A DNA stretch of 64,000 bases from Bog-756 sp963769905 (GCA_963769905.1 CAVYNG010000002.1:1426001-1490000); one strand, 5' to 3'; shown: positions 8,466 to 17,490, counted from the stretch's first letter. Program-made: numbers and translations. Notes: a model not told the origin generated them from the sequence alone.

Positions 8466-8843
8466 TTGCTCCTCGAGCCGGGCATCGAGTCCGCCTCGCA
8501 ACTGGCCACGGGGGATTCCCTGACCGCGGTGCTCGAGGATCCGAAGCGTTGGGTTGCGGTGGCCGGCACCGCCGGAGCGCCGGTCGCCTTCGTCCTGTGC
8601 CGCCTCGGGACGAGCGAGGCCGGTGCGCCGCGAGGGGTGATCGAGGGCTGCTACGTCGAGCCCGGCTCGCGGGGGAAGGGCTTCGGGGAGTTGCTGATGG
8701 CGGATGCGATCGCCTGGTTCACGGCACGTGGCTGCGACGGCATCGACGGCACCGCGTTCCCGGGTGACCGCCAGGCGAAGAGCTTCTTCGAGGCGGCCGG
8801 GTTCAAGGCGCGCATGCTGGTCATGCACCGCGGCCTCGAGTGA
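8466..8843 (+). CDS. GNAT-family N-acetyltransferase, start uncertain
   Basis: Acetyl-CoA-dependent acetyltransferase; the acceptor is unknown. The acetyl-CoA loop is visible as YVEPGSRGKGFGELLM (about residues 60-75 of this reading), followed by the helix ADAIAWFTARGC and the strand-helix pair GTAFPGDRQAKSFFEAAGF. The only usual start codon in frame is a TTG that would remove the first strand and helix of the fold. The expected amino-terminal sequence (VRVASVDDLPGLRALL) is present in the same frame from about 8373, but no ATG, GTG or TTG precedes it after the previous stop. Either a rare start (ATC at 8343) or a sequence error is likely. Confidence 0.65.
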   Translation: MLLEPGIESASQLATGDSLTAVLEDPKRWVAVAGTAGAPVAFVLCRLGTSEAGAPRGVIEGCYVEPGSRGKGFGELLMADAIAWFTARGCDGIDGTAFPGDRQAKSFFEAAGFKARMLVMHRGLE

Positions 8844-8847
8844 AGGC

Positions 8848-10190
8848 TCAAGAGGCGCGTCGGCCCTGTCCGGTGCGGGCCGCCACCGGCCGGCGTGGCC
8901 CTGGCGGCGGTGGGATCGGGATGCCGAGGAGCCGGGCCAGCTCCGGCACGTAGCCGGATGCCTTGCGGACCTCCGCGAGCACGCTCTCGTCGGCGCCGGC
9001 CGGGATGCCGGCGGGCTTGACCGACCGGCGCACGGGCGAGTCGACGACGACCTCCAGCAGCGCGACCCACTGCTCGACCGGGGTATCGGTGCCCATGGCC
9101 GCACCGGCGGCGTCCGCCAGCCGGACCGCGAGCTCGGCCGGGATGCGGGCTGCCGGCTCGGGCGGCTTGACCGACGTCCTGACCGCCTCGACCACGCGGC
9201 CCTCGTCGAGGGCGGTGGTGATCCGTTCGATCCACCGTCTGCGTAGGGCGGTCACCCGCTCGTCGAGGGCGCTCCGCAAGGCCTTGACGAGCTCGGTGCC
9301 CTCCTCGTCGAGGGTCACGGTGGAGGCCGAGGCCACGATCGAGCGCAGCTCGCGGAGGGGCACGTCCTTGCCGACGGCCCGCGCCGCCGATGCACGGTCC
9401 TTCCAGGCGGCCAGATTGACGACCGGCCGCAGCTCCTCGGCGAGGGCGAGGAGGGGTCCGGGCGTGACCTCGGGACGTCCCTCGGCCCTGGCGCGTGCGT
9501 TCTGCTCCTCGATCGCCTGGCGCACCGCCGGGATGCCGCCACGGAGCAGCTGCTCGGCAACCGGGAGCTGCTCGGGCTTGAGCTCGGCGAGTGCCGCGTT
9601 CCGGTAGGTCGTCGAGGGCGCGGGACGCCGGGTGCGGCCACGTGGCGCCGATTCACGGGCGTCGGGACGCGCGGGCCCGGCCCGACGGCCCCGGTCGCGG
9701 TCGCTGTCGCGAGCGCCGCCCGCCTCCTTCCGACTGCCGCCTTCACGGTCGGGACGAGCCTCTCCGTCGCGGCGAGGCCGGCGGCTCCCTTTGGCGCTCT
9801 CTCTCTGGCCGTCTCTCCGGCCATCGCTGCGACCGTTTCTCCGGCCGTCGCCGCGGCCCTCTCTCTGGCCGTCGCCGGCGCCGTCGCGACGTCGGCGGGA
9901 CGACGGTGCGAGTACCACGTTGACATCGGGGCCGCGCGCGGGGGATCCGAGCACCTCGATCCGCTCCGTCGTGCGACCGTCCGACTTGGTCTTCAGCGGA
10001 AGGAGCGCGGTCACCGTCGTTCCGTCGAGCGTCGTCTCCACTTCGGCGCGGAGCACCGTGCCGACGACCGCTGCGGCAGGGACGAGTGTGGCGTCGACGG
10101 TGCCCCTCGGTTGCTTCGCGCCCGGGCGCGCCAGGTCCAGGTGGCGTCAGACGCCCGACTGGTCAGCTCGACCTCGATCCGGTGGGCCAT
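8848..10190 (-). CDS. Conserved hypothetical protein with Arg-rich linker, apparent frameshift
   Basis: Unknown function; recalled only from related actinobacteria. The amino terminus (MAHRIEVELTSRASDATWTW, starting at 10190) lies in one frame and the rest (from PGAKQPRGTVDATLVP onward) in another, so the gene is interrupted by a one-base shift in the GC run at 10117-10132. The remainder has a beta-like N-terminal segment, an Arg/Asp/Gly-rich disordered stretch (about 90-180) and an alpha-helical C-terminal half ending SGYVPELARLLGI plus a proline-rich tail. The uninterrupted part alone runs 8848-10056. Convergent with the GNAT gene. Confidence 0.6.
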
Positions 10191-10322
10191 TCCGAGGCGA
10201 CAGGCTACTGCCGCCGGCGCCACGGCCGTGGAGGCACCGCATTCCGTGCAGGCGTGGACTCCCGGGGTGGTAAGAAGCCCCTAAGAAAGGCGGGGTGGAA
10301 GATCGTGCGCGCGAGCACGTCC

Positions 10323-10328
10323 TACGAT
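10323..10328 (+). promoter_or_regulatory. -10 box TACGAT before htrA
   Basis: TACGAT lies about 90 nt before the htrA ATG. This gives an untranslated leader with an AGGAG ribosome binding site at 10408-10412. Confidence 0.45.
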
Positions 10329-10418
10329 GGGCAGCGGGGCCAGTTTGTCTCCCGACCCGGTCCGCGGTCGGTACGGACGGCGACACCGGGGGATGTTGCG
10401 ACGGTCGAGGAGACAGAG

Positions 10419-11807
10419 ATGGACCAATCCGCAGGTGACACGCCGCAGCGACCCGGAGAACGCGGGCCGTCCGACGATGCCGCGGACACCGCAACGGTCA
10501 CCGATCCCGGATCGTCCGACTTCCTTCCGGTCGACTGGCGCGAGCCGGTGCACGATGGGGAGGGGATCCCCGCCGGTTTCGGAGCGTCGTCCGACGGCGG
10601 GACCTCGCCGAACGGGTTCAGATGGTCGCCCGATCTGTTGCCGCCGCGCCGCCGGGAGAAGGCGCCGCGCGAGGACCGGCGCATCGGTGGATGGCTGTGG
10701 CCGGTCGTCGCCCTGGTGGCGGCAGTGCTCGGCGCGATCATCGGGGGCGGGATCGTCGCGGCGTCGAACTCACCGAGCGCAGTCACCGCGGTCAAGGAGA
10801 TCGCAGCGGGACCGGCATTGCTGAACGGAACGACCGACATCGAGACGGTCATCGCCAAGGTCCTGCCGTCGGTGGTCTCGATCGACGCCACTTCGGGAGC
10901 CTCGGCGCTCGGGAACGAGGATCAAGGGACCGGGATGATCATCACGCCGGGCGGTGAGGTGATCACCAACAACCATGTCATCGCCGGCGCCACCACCATC
11001 ACGGTCACTCTGTGGGGTGCGACCAAACCGATGCCGGCGACACTCGTCGACACCGATCCGACCAACGACGTCGCACTGCTCCAGATCACCGGCGCCGCGA
11101 ACTTGCCGGTCGTCTCCTATGGCGACTCGGACGACGTCCAAGTGGGAGACGGCGTCGTCGCGATCGGCAACGCACTCGGCCTTTCTGCCGGTTCGCCGAC
11201 GGTCACCCAGGGGATCATCTCGGCGACCGGCCGCACCGTGCCGGCGAGCGATCCGAGCGGAACGGTGACCGAGACCCTCACCAACATGTTCCAGACCGAC
11301 GCGGCGATCAATCCGGGCAATTCCGGCGGACCTCTCGTCGACAGTTCAGGCAAGGTCATCGGCATGAACACCGCGGTCGCCTCGAGCGGCGCCTCCCAGG
11401 CCCAGAACATCGGGTTCGCCATTCCCTCCAACAAGATCTCGCAGCTGCTGCCGAAGCTCCGAGCCAAGTCGATCAGCAATGCCACCCAGAACGGTGCGGG
11501 GTACCTCGGGGTCTACATCGAGACGCTCACGTCGGAACTGCGCTCCGCGTACAATTTCGTCCCCACCCAAGGAGCGGTGGTCACCGAGGTCACGAGCGGC
11601 TCGCCTGCCGACACCGCCGGGATCCAACAGGGCGACGTGATCGTCTCGATCGACGGTCACCCGGTCACCAGCGCGGATCAGTTGTCCACCACCATCCAGG
11701 CCGGCGCCCCCGGTAAGTCGGTCACCATCGGTCTGTACCGGGGGTCGACCCAGCTGACGGTCAACGCCACCCTGGGGGCGAGCCCGCCGGCGTCGTCGAG
11801 CGGGTGA
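10419..11807 (+). CDS. HtrA/DegP-family membrane-anchored serine protease
   Basis: Trypsin-like protease with one PDZ domain, acting outside the membrane on misfolded or regulatory proteins. A disordered cytoplasmic arm (1-90) is followed by a transmembrane helix in GWLWPVVALVAAVLGAIIGG (about 92-112). The catalytic triad is visible as NNHVIAG (His), DTDPTNDVALLQI (Asp) and INPGNSGGPLVDS (Ser). The PDZ domain covers the last 100 residues, with YLGVYIETL and GIQQGDVIVSIDG. Length 462, normal for actinobacterial PepD/HtrA. I chose the ATG with AGGAG upstream; the longer open frame runs through the promoter. Confidence 0.9.
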   Translation: MDQSAGDTPQRPGERGPSDDAADTATVTDPGSSDFLPVDWREPVHDGEGIPAGFGASSDGGTSPNGFRWSPDLLPPRRREKAPREDRRIGGWLWPVVALVAAVLGAIIGGGIVAASNSPSAVTAVKEIAAGPALLNGTTDIETVIAKVLPSVVSIDATSGASALGNEDQGTGMIITPGGEVITNNHVIAGATTITVTLWGATKPMPATLVDTDPTNDVALLQITGAANLPVVSYGDSDDVQVGDGVVAIGNALGLSAGSPTVTQGIISATGRTVPASDPSGTVTETLTNMFQTDAAINPGNSGGPLVDSSGKVIGMNTAVASSGASQAQNIGFAIPSNKISQLLPKLRAKSISNATQNGAGYLGVYIETLTSELRSAYNFVPTQGAVVTEVTSGSPADTAGIQQGDVIVSIDGHPVTSADQLSTTIQAGAPGKSVTIGLYRGSTQLTVNATLGASPPASSSG

Positions 11808-11895
11808 CAGGCGCCCAGCCGGCGGAACGCCGCTCCGGAGGGCGCGCCTACGGTGGACGGGTCCGCAGCAGGCTGCGATCGACGGAGGTCGGGAC

Positions 11896-12498
11896 GTGAC
11901 AGGCGCCCAGGTGGTCGGGTCCGGTTGGATCGAGTCACTCGCCGCACCTCGGCGTGAGCCGGCCCCCGACGGCACCCCGCCCGGTACGGACGAGCTGCGC
12001 CGGATCCTGGAAGCCGCGACCACGGTGCCCGACCACGGTGGCCTCCGCCCGTGGCGGTTCGCCGTCGTCGCAGCCGGGGGACGCGACCAGCTTGGCGATG
12101 CCTTGGTCGCCGGGCTCCACGAGCTTCGGGGTGAGGACCTCCCGGACGCGATGGTCGACAAGATGCGCCAGAAGGCCTTCAAGGCTCCGTGCACGGTCGC
12201 GGTGGTCGCCTCGCCGGACCCGGGCTCGAACGTGCCGGTGTGGGAGCAGGTGGCGTCTGCGTCGTGCACCGGGTACGCGCTGGTCCTCGGTGCCACCGCG
12301 CTCGGGTTCGGAGCCGTCTGGAAGAGCGCGGCGGTCCTCGAGTCGAAGCCGGTACGGCGCCTGTTCAGCCTCGGCCGCCACGAGCAGCTGCTCGGATGGG
12401 TCAACATCGGATCTCCCGCGCCGGTGGGGGAGAGGCGCGCCGCACGTCAACCCGAACCGGTCGACCTGGCCGACGTGGTGACGGTCATCGGCGAGTGA
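11896..12498 (+). CDS. Nitroreductase-family protein, YdjA-like
   Basis: Flavin-dependent oxidoreductase of the nitroreductase fold; the natural substrate is unknown. The family's early block LRRILEAATTVPDHGGLRPW (with PDH and RPW that touch FMN and substrate) lies at about residues 34-53. The middle has KAPCTVAVVASP, then VWEQVASASCTGYALVLGA, and the end GFGAVWKSAAVLES followed by LLGWVNIGSP. This order matches the compact YdjA-type enzymes of about 180-200 residues. GTG start with GGAGG about 8 nt upstream. It stands alone after htrA with an 88-nt gap. Confidence 0.85.
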   Translation: MTGAQVVGSGWIESLAAPRREPAPDGTPPGTDELRRILEAATTVPDHGGLRPWRFAVVAAGGRDQLGDALVAGLHELRGEDLPDAMVDKMRQKAFKAPCTVAVVASPDPGSNVPVWEQVASASCTGYALVLGATALGFGAVWKSAAVLESKPVRRLFSLGRHEQLLGWVNIGSPAPVGERRAARQPEPVDLADVVTVIGE

Positions 12499-12558
12499 AC
12501 TGACCCGCGACGGGGAGGCCTGCGAGGAACTCCCGGCGGCACGCCCGAGGCGAAGCGG

Positions 12559-12837
12559 TCAGAATCCCCAGTGGGCGAGCGGAGGGCCGAGGCCCGCTTC
12601 CCGCGCGCAGCCACCGCAGAGATCCATGCGTCGTGCGCCGGGCCGATCCGATGCAGCGACCCGCCGCCACCCGTAGCGCCGCGCTTCCTCGAGGCACGCC
12701 GACTCGGACCAACGCGGCGAGGTGCGTGCGCCGCACCTGCCACACGTCCGAAAGTAGATCTCGTCGTCGAAGTCGACCAGATCGTCGTCGAGACGGCCAA
12801 GATCGTCGAACATCGGGTCGTCGGGCAGGTCGTCCAT
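12559..12837 (-). CDS. Small Cys-rich (zinc-ribbon-like) hypothetical protein
   Basis: A 92-residue protein with an acidic start (MDDLPDDPMFDD) and two cysteine pairs, CGRCG near residue 32 and CGGC near residue 76, which could bind one zinc. No known family recognised. The ATG at 12837 is chosen over a longer reading because the acidic start looks native. It diverges from the helix-turn-helix gene downstream. Confidence 0.5.
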   Translation of the reverse strand: MDDLPDDPMFDDLGRLDDDLVDFDDEIYFRTCGRCGARTSPRWSESACLEEARRYGWRRVAASDRPGARRMDLCGGCAREAGLGPPLAHWGF

Positions 12838-12946
12838 GGATCGCGCTCCTCTTGCGAGACTACCGCTCGGCAAGCGGCCACCCGGCGGGCGTCGCGGTCG
12901 TTCGGGACCCGCAGGGAGCTCGAAACAAACTCTGGTCGGGCGGCCC

Positions 12947-12952
12947 TACACT
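12947..12952 (+). promoter_or_regulatory. -10 box TACACT (leaderless)
   Basis: TACACT with 6 nt to the GTG of the following gene, so the transcript would start at the initiation codon. It is the same hexamer as at tatB. Confidence 0.6.
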
Positions 12953-12958
12953 CCTGGC

Positions 12959-13309
12959 GTGTCGAAGAAACGTGACGGTGTGATCCGTGCGATCGAGCGA
13001 CTCCTCGAAGCCGACCAGGTGGTCCGACACGAGCTGGTCGTCTCCGAGCGCGTGCTCAAACGGGGCATCACGCGCCTCAAGGCGGGGGAGGAGATCGGGT
13101 CGGCCCTCGCGGCCACCCAGGCCGCCGACCGCCGTCAAGGCGTCAACGATGCACTCGAAAGCCTGCAACTCGCTCGTCACGACCTCCGGATCGCGGTCCT
13201 CTCCGCCGGTCTCGAGGAAGGGATGAGCCTCAGCGAGGTCGCACGCGGGTTCGGGATCTCGCGACAGCTCGTCCAGCGTCTCGCGAAGGAGAACCATCTG
13301 CTTCCATGA
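12959..13309 (+). CDS. Small helix-turn-helix protein
   Basis: A 116-residue, mostly helical protein. The last third carries a helix-turn-helix: MSLSEVARGFGISRQLVQRL, with the usual Ala, Gly and hydrophobic pattern, so it probably binds DNA. The first two thirds (IERLLEADQVVRHELVVSER and following) are heptad-like and could form a dimerisation coiled coil. The target is unknown. The longer open frame begins at 12836, but the GTG used here sits immediately after a -10 box, which fixes the start. Confidence 0.65.
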   Translation: MSKKRDGVIRAIERLLEADQVVRHELVVSERVLKRGITRLKAGEEIGSALAATQAADRRQGVNDALESLQLARHDLRIAVLSAGLEEGMSLSEVARGFGISRQLVQRLAKENHLLP

Positions 13310-13350
13310 GACTCGGCTCACCCCGATCCGTCCGGGAGGGGCGGCCGTCC

Positions 13351-13560
13351 TCAGGACGCGGGCTGTGGAAGATAGGTTCGACTGTGTCGAGCGTGCCGGT
13401 CGACGCGATGACGCTCGCTGATGCGGCGGAGTTCGTCGAGTAGGTCAACGTGATCGTCACTCATCTCGACCGAGCGCGCAAGCAGTGCGAACCGCACCGG
13501 TCGGCGACGGCGACGGTGGAGGCGCGGGATCTCGAGAGGCGCAGGGCAGTGCGTGCTCAT
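13351..13560 (-). CDS. Short hypothetical ORF
   Basis: A 69-residue reading frame with an Arg-rich first half and a plausible helical second half (VEMSDDHVDLLDELRRISER). No family recognised. No strong ribosome binding site. The gap between the neighbouring genes is otherwise empty, so it may be real, but codon-level evidence is weak. Confidence 0.25.
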   Translation of the reverse strand: MSTHCPAPLEIPRLHRRRRRPVRFALLARSVEMSDDHVDLLDELRRISERHRVDRHARHSRTYLPQPAS

Positions 13561-13627
13561 CCCGCAGTACTTCGGCCAGCCGGCACCGACTCTTGAGGGA
13601 AGATTCCCTTTCTTGCTCTTGGCCGAC

Positions 13628-13840
13628 TCAAGACCGCACTCTGCCGTTGGCGGCTTCCTGCACGATCCTCATGGTTTCGACCAGCCGGGAGAGCCGACTC
13701 CTTGTCACCTCACGCCGGTCCGGATCCGCGGAGGACCGGACTTCGTCCTGCAACTCTCGGGCCACTCCGTAGAGAGCGGCCACGATCTCTTCAGCCTGGT
13801 CGACTGGGATACGGAGCCAGACCATCTCCTCGTCGCCCAT
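13628..13840 (-). CDS. Small hypothetical protein
   Basis: A 70-residue acidic, helical protein (MGDEEMVWLRIPVDQAEEIV then LYGVARELQDEV and SRLVETMRIVQEAANG). The ATG has AGGGGG about 7 nt upstream, which supports this start over a longer frame. Function unknown; cytoplasmic by composition. Confidence 0.5.
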   Translation of the reverse strand: MGDEEMVWLRIPVDQAEEIVAALYGVARELQDEVRSSADPDRREVTRSRLSRLVETMRIVQEAANGRVRS

Positions 13841-13910
13841 GGCGCCCCCTGACCTTCCGGTTCCCGCCGGTGCGCACTGACTCCGGCTCCGGATATCCCC
13901 GCTGATCAGC

Positions 13911-14069
13911 CTATTTCTCCGTATGCACCAACACCCATTCCAGAGCCTCGCGTTCGTACCGGTTTCGCAGGTCGGTGATCCGCGGCTCCCGGCAGATGCG
14001 ATCCTGCCGATCCGCACGGAAGAGGGTGCTGGCCCCGATCGGGAAGTGAGAGCGCGGATTGCCCGGCAA
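13911..14069 (-). CDS. Possible 52-residue protein with TTG start
   Basis: A frame from TTG at 14069 to a TAG. It reads as ordinary protein: a PIGASTLFRADRQDRICREP segment, then a charged helix ending EREALEWVLVHTEK. The composition is better than that of the overlapping frames. No family recognised. The TTG start is weak, so it could also be the tail of a decayed gene. Confidence 0.3.
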   Translation of the reverse strand: MPGNPRSHFPIGASTLFRADRQDRICREPRITDLRNRYEREALEWVLVHTEK

Positions 14070-14103
14070 TCACCCGATCGCACTGTGCAGGTCTGAACCG
14101 CCG

Positions 14104-14117
14104 ATAATGTATATTAT
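14104..14117. promoter_or_regulatory. AT-rich dyad in GC-rich spacer
   Basis: ATAATGTATATTAT is an imperfect palindrome (ATAAT and ATTAT arms) in an otherwise GC-rich region. On the minus strand it directly follows TTGACA. It may be a promoter element or protein-binding site for the small minus-strand genes. Confidence 0.3.
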
Positions 14118-14230
14118 GTCAAGTCACGCATAGGTAAACCCGAGGTCGATCCACGTGCGCGGTACCCCGATCGCTCGACCGAGGCCCGCTAGCGTTGACG
14201 GCTCGCGCCGGAAGGTCGCGAGGTGCAGGC

Positions 14231-14656
14231 GTGGACTCCGCAGATCTCGAGCGATTCGTCGAAGCACAGGCAGGTGTCTACGAACGCGCACTGAAGGAGT
14301 TGCGGGACGGTCGCAAGCGGACCCACTGGATGTGGTTCGTCTTTCCTCAGCTCCGGGGACTCGGCCGGAGCGCCGTGGCCCACCGGTACGGCCTCGCCTC
14401 GCTGGACGAAGCGGCCGGGTACCTCGCCCATCCGGTGCTCGGTCCACGGCTGCGGGAGTGCACCGCCGCGGTGAACACCCTGCAGGGCAAGACGGTGGAA
14501 GAGATCTTCGGCTTTCCCGACGACCTCAAGTTCCACTCCTCGATGACGCTGTTCCACCTCGCGGACCCGGGCGAGGCGAGCTTCGAGGAAGCGCTCGGCA
14601 AGTACTTCGACGGGCGGGCGGACCAAGGGACCCTCGAGCTCCTCGGGAGGGCGTGA
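14231..14656 (+). CDS. DUF1810-family protein
   Basis: Member of the DUF1810 family, found widely in bacteria and plants, with unknown biochemical role. The diagnostic blocks are present: LERFVEAQAGVYERALKELR, then the strongly conserved KRTHWMWFVFPQLRGLG, and FPDDLKFHSSMTLF near the C terminus. At 141 residues the length is typical. The GTG at 14231 is chosen because family alignment begins at DSADLERFVEAQ; the twelve residues before it in the open frame are not family sequence. It converges with the monooxygenase gene. Confidence 0.85.
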   Translation: MDSADLERFVEAQAGVYERALKELRDGRKRTHWMWFVFPQLRGLGRSAVAHRYGLASLDEAAGYLAHPVLGPRLRECTAAVNTLQGKTVEEIFGFPDDLKFHSSMTLFHLADPGEASFEEALGKYFDGRADQGTLELLGRA

Positions 14657-14682
14657 GCTCCGACGCTCGCCGGCAGACCGGC

Positions 14683-16140
14683 TCAGAGCAGCTCGAAGGC
14701 CGCAGGATCGGGGGCCTTCATCACCTCACGGAAATGGGCGAACGTCCACGGCCAGACCATCGGGAGGCCCCGGTCGTCGAGGTACCAGCTGCGACACCCG
14801 GTCACCCAGACGGTGTTCCGCGAGGCGTCGTCGCGGGCACGCTCGAAGTCGGCGAGCGCGTCGTGGGTCGCGGAGACCTGACGGCACTCCCCCGAGCGCA
14901 CCAGCTCGACCAGTTGGAGGATGTAGGCGAGCTGGAGCTCGGCCACCTCGATGAGGGAGTAATTGCCGACCGGGCCGTTCGGCCCGTTGAGCATGTAGAA
15001 GTTGGGGAAGTCGGGGATCGAGATGGACAGGTAGGCCGCGGGCCGGGGGTCCCAGGCCTCCTCGAGCGCGACGCCCCCGCGACCGAGGACCTCCATCGGT
15101 CGCATGAAGGCGTCGACCTTGAAGCCGGTCGCGAGGACCAGGACGTCGAGCTCGTGGAGCCGGCCGTCCTTCGTGCGGACGCCCGTGGGCTCGATTCGGT
15201 CGATGCCCTCGGTGACCAGCTCCGCGTTGGGACGCTGGATCGCGTCGTAGAAGTCGGGTGAGATGACGAGGCGCTTGCACGCCGCCCGGTAGGGAGGACG
15301 AAGGCGCTCTCGGAGCTCGGGGTCGGGCACGCTGTCCTCCAGGTTCTGGAGGCAGAGCCGCTCGATGAACTTGAGGGCGTCGGAGTCCGCGTCGACCACC
15401 GCGTGCCCGAAGTGGTCGAACATGTCCTTCGTCTGCTGACGCGCGTCGCGGAGCGCTCGAGCATCGGTCCGGAACTCACCCCGCTCTTCGGCGGTGTAGG
15501 GCGGGTTCTCCTGAGGCATGATCCACTGCGCGGTCCGTTGGAACAGGGAGAGCTTCTCGACCCGGTCGACGACGCCAGAGGTGATCTGTACGGCCGTCGA
15601 GCCGGTGCCGACGACGCCGACGCGTGCACCGTCGAGCCTGGCGGAGTGGTCCCAGCGCGCGCTGTGGAACATCGATCCCTCGAAGGTCCCGAGGCCCTCG
15701 ACGTCGGGGTACTTCGGGTGGTGGAGAACCCCGGTGGCGGCGATGACCACGTCCACCTCGTCCCGATGGCCGGCCGCGGTGGTGAGTCGCCATCGGCCGT
15801 CGGCGAACTCGCAACGGGTCACCTCGTCCCCGAAGCGGATGCGTGGCACGACGCCGTACTCCTCGGCGACTCGCTCGAAGTAGGCCTCGATCTCTTCACC
15901 CGGCGAGAAGCGATGGCTCCATTCGGGCCAGAGGGCGAACGAGTAGGAGTAGAGGTGCGAAGGCACATCGCAGGAGAGACCCGGATAGGTGTTCTCGCGC
16001 CAGGTGCCTCCGACCCGGTCCCCCTTCTCGTAGACCGTGAAGTCGGTCAGACCCGACTCACTCAGCTTGATCGCGGTGAGGATCCCCGCCATCCCGGCGC
16101 CGATGACCGCACAGCGCAGCGGCCGGGGCTCCCCCTCCAT
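14683..16140 (-). CDS. Flavin-containing monooxygenase, Baeyer-Villiger type
   Basis: FAD- and NADPH-dependent oxygenase that probably inserts oxygen next to a ketone; the substrate is unknown. The amino-terminal FAD site is CAVIGAGMAGILTAIKL. The Baeyer-Villiger fingerprint FxGxxxHxxxW is exact in FEGSMFHSARW (about residue 155), and the NADPH site VGVVGTGSTAVQ follows. The conserved GTWRENTYPGLSCDVPSHLY stretch is also typical. Length 485, single domain, intact. The alcohol dehydrogenase, PPOX and aldolase genes diverge from it, so an oxidative catabolic role is possible. Confidence 0.9.
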   Translation of the reverse strand: MEGEPRPLRCAVIGAGMAGILTAIKLSESGLTDFTVYEKGDRVGGTWRENTYPGLSCDVPSHLYSYSFALWPEWSHRFSPGEEIEAYFERVAEEYGVVPRIRFGDEVTRCEFADGRWRLTTAAGHRDEVDVVIAATGVLHHPKYPDVEGLGTFEGSMFHSARWDHSARLDGARVGVVGTGSTAVQITSGVVDRVEKLSLFQRTAQWIMPQENPPYTAEERGEFRTDARALRDARQQTKDMFDHFGHAVVDADSDALKFIERLCLQNLEDSVPDPELRERLRPPYRAACKRLVISPDFYDAIQRPNAELVTEGIDRIEPTGVRTKDGRLHELDVLVLATGFKVDAFMRPMEVLGRGGVALEEAWDPRPAAYLSISIPDFPNFYMLNGPNGPVGNYSLIEVAELQLAYILQLVELVRSGECRQVSATHDALADFERARDDASRNTVWVTGCRSWYLDDRGLPMVWPWTFAHFREVMKAPDPAAFELL

Positions 16141-16352
16141 GACCGTTCAGTTGAGCACACTTCGCTGGCGAAGCGGACCTCGGCGCGGGCTTGCTCGGCA
16201 CGCGGAAAGGGTCGCTGCCACACTGTGCCGGTGCGGGAATGGATCGAGGGGTCGCCCTACAGCCGGGCACTCGGTGTCGAGGAGAACTCGAACCCGGGTC
16301 GCGCCCGGCACGACGGAAGCGCCGCCTCGCTCGGTCTGATCCGGATCGTCAC

Positions 16353-17483
16353 GTGACGACCATCGAACAGGCCACCGTCGCGGTCCTCCGCGAGCCGCGT
16401 CAGTTGGAAGTGCGCCGGCTCGCGATCCCCGAGATCGGCGACGACGAGGGTCTCCTGCGCATCGAGGCCTGCGGCCTCTGCGGGACCGACCACGAGGAGT
16501 ACACCGGCCATCTGCGCGCGCCCTTCGAGTTCGTGCCCGGCCACGAGGTGGTCGGGGTGGTCGAACAGGCCGGGCCGGCGGCCCTCGAGCGCTGGGGGGT
16601 CCGCATCGGGGACCGGGTCGCGGTCGAGGTGTTCCTCTCGTGCCGGAAGTGTGAGCCCTGTCGGTCCGGCACCTATCGCCTCTGTGAGCGGCACGGGGTG
16701 GCCCACACCATCGGCTTCGTCGACGTGGCCACCTCGCCTGGTCTCTGGGGCGGGTACGCGACGCACCTCTACCTCTCACCGGACTCACTCCTCCTTCCGG
16801 TTCCCGACGGGCTCGACCCGGTCCTCGCGACCGCCTTCAACCCGCTCGGCGCCGGGCTCCGCTGGGCCGCAGAGCTCGCGGGGACCGGCCCCGGCGACGT
16901 CGTCGCGGTCCTCGGTCCGGGGATCAGAGGGCTCTCCTGCTGCGCGGCGGCCAAGGCGGCGGGCGCGGCGTTCGTGATGGTCACCGGTGCCGGTCCGCGG
17001 GACGCGGGGCGTCTCGCCCTCGCCCAAGGGTTCGGCGCGGACCTCGCCGTCGACGTCTCGGCCGACGATCCCGCGCGGTCGCTGCGCAAGGCGACCGGGC
17101 GCCTGGCCGACGTAGTGGTCGACGTGACCGCCAAGGCACCGAACGCTCCGGGCCAGGCGCTGCAGATGGTCCGCTCCGGTGGGACCGTCGTCCTCGCCGG
17201 CACGCGCGGCGGGACCGCGTCGACTCCGGGATTCGATCCGGACCTCATCGTGTACAAGGAGATCCGGGTGCTCGGCGCCCTCGGCGTCGACACTCCGTCG
17301 TACCGCTCGGCACTCGAGCTGTTGGCGTCCGCTGCCTATCCCTTCGGCGCGCTCCCCGCCGGGTCGCCGGCTTCGAAGAGCTCGGTCCACTGCTCGCGAC
17401 CCTGGCAGGCGAGGCCGACGGCGAGCTCCCGGTGCACGCGGTGTTCGCGCCGGGTGCCTGAAGGGGTCGACCGGTCCGCCTGA
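16353..17483 (+). CDS. Zinc-dependent alcohol dehydrogenase (MDR), C-terminal frameshift
   Basis: Medium-chain dehydrogenase. The catalytic zinc site begins with GLCGTDHEEYTG, followed by PGHEVVG with the second ligands. The structural zinc loop is CRKCEPCRSGTYRLCERH. The NAD(P) Rossmann motif is degenerate (VLGPGIRGLSCCA). The last 40 residues of this frame are not family sequence. In another frame the expected ending RRVAGFEELGPLLATLAGE continues to a stop at 17461. A one-base loss in the CCCC at 17354-17357 explains it. The GTG start leaves VTTIEQATVAVLREPRQLEV, a normal beginning for the family; the longer frame upstream does not align. Confidence 0.8.
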   Translation: MTTIEQATVAVLREPRQLEVRRLAIPEIGDDEGLLRIEACGLCGTDHEEYTGHLRAPFEFVPGHEVVGVVEQAGPAALERWGVRIGDRVAVEVFLSCRKCEPCRSGTYRLCERHGVAHTIGFVDVATSPGLWGGYATHLYLSPDSLLLPVPDGLDPVLATAFNPLGAGLRWAAELAGTGPGDVVAVLGPGIRGLSCCAAAKAAGAAFVMVTGAGPRDAGRLALAQGFGADLAVDVSADDPARSLRKATGRLADVVVDVTAKAPNAPGQALQMVRSGGTVVLAGTRGGTASTPGFDPDLIVYKEIRVLGALGVDTPSYRSALELLASAAYPFGALPAGSPASKSSVHCSRPWQARPTASSRCTRCSRRVPEGVDRSA

Positions 17484-17490
17484 CGCATCG

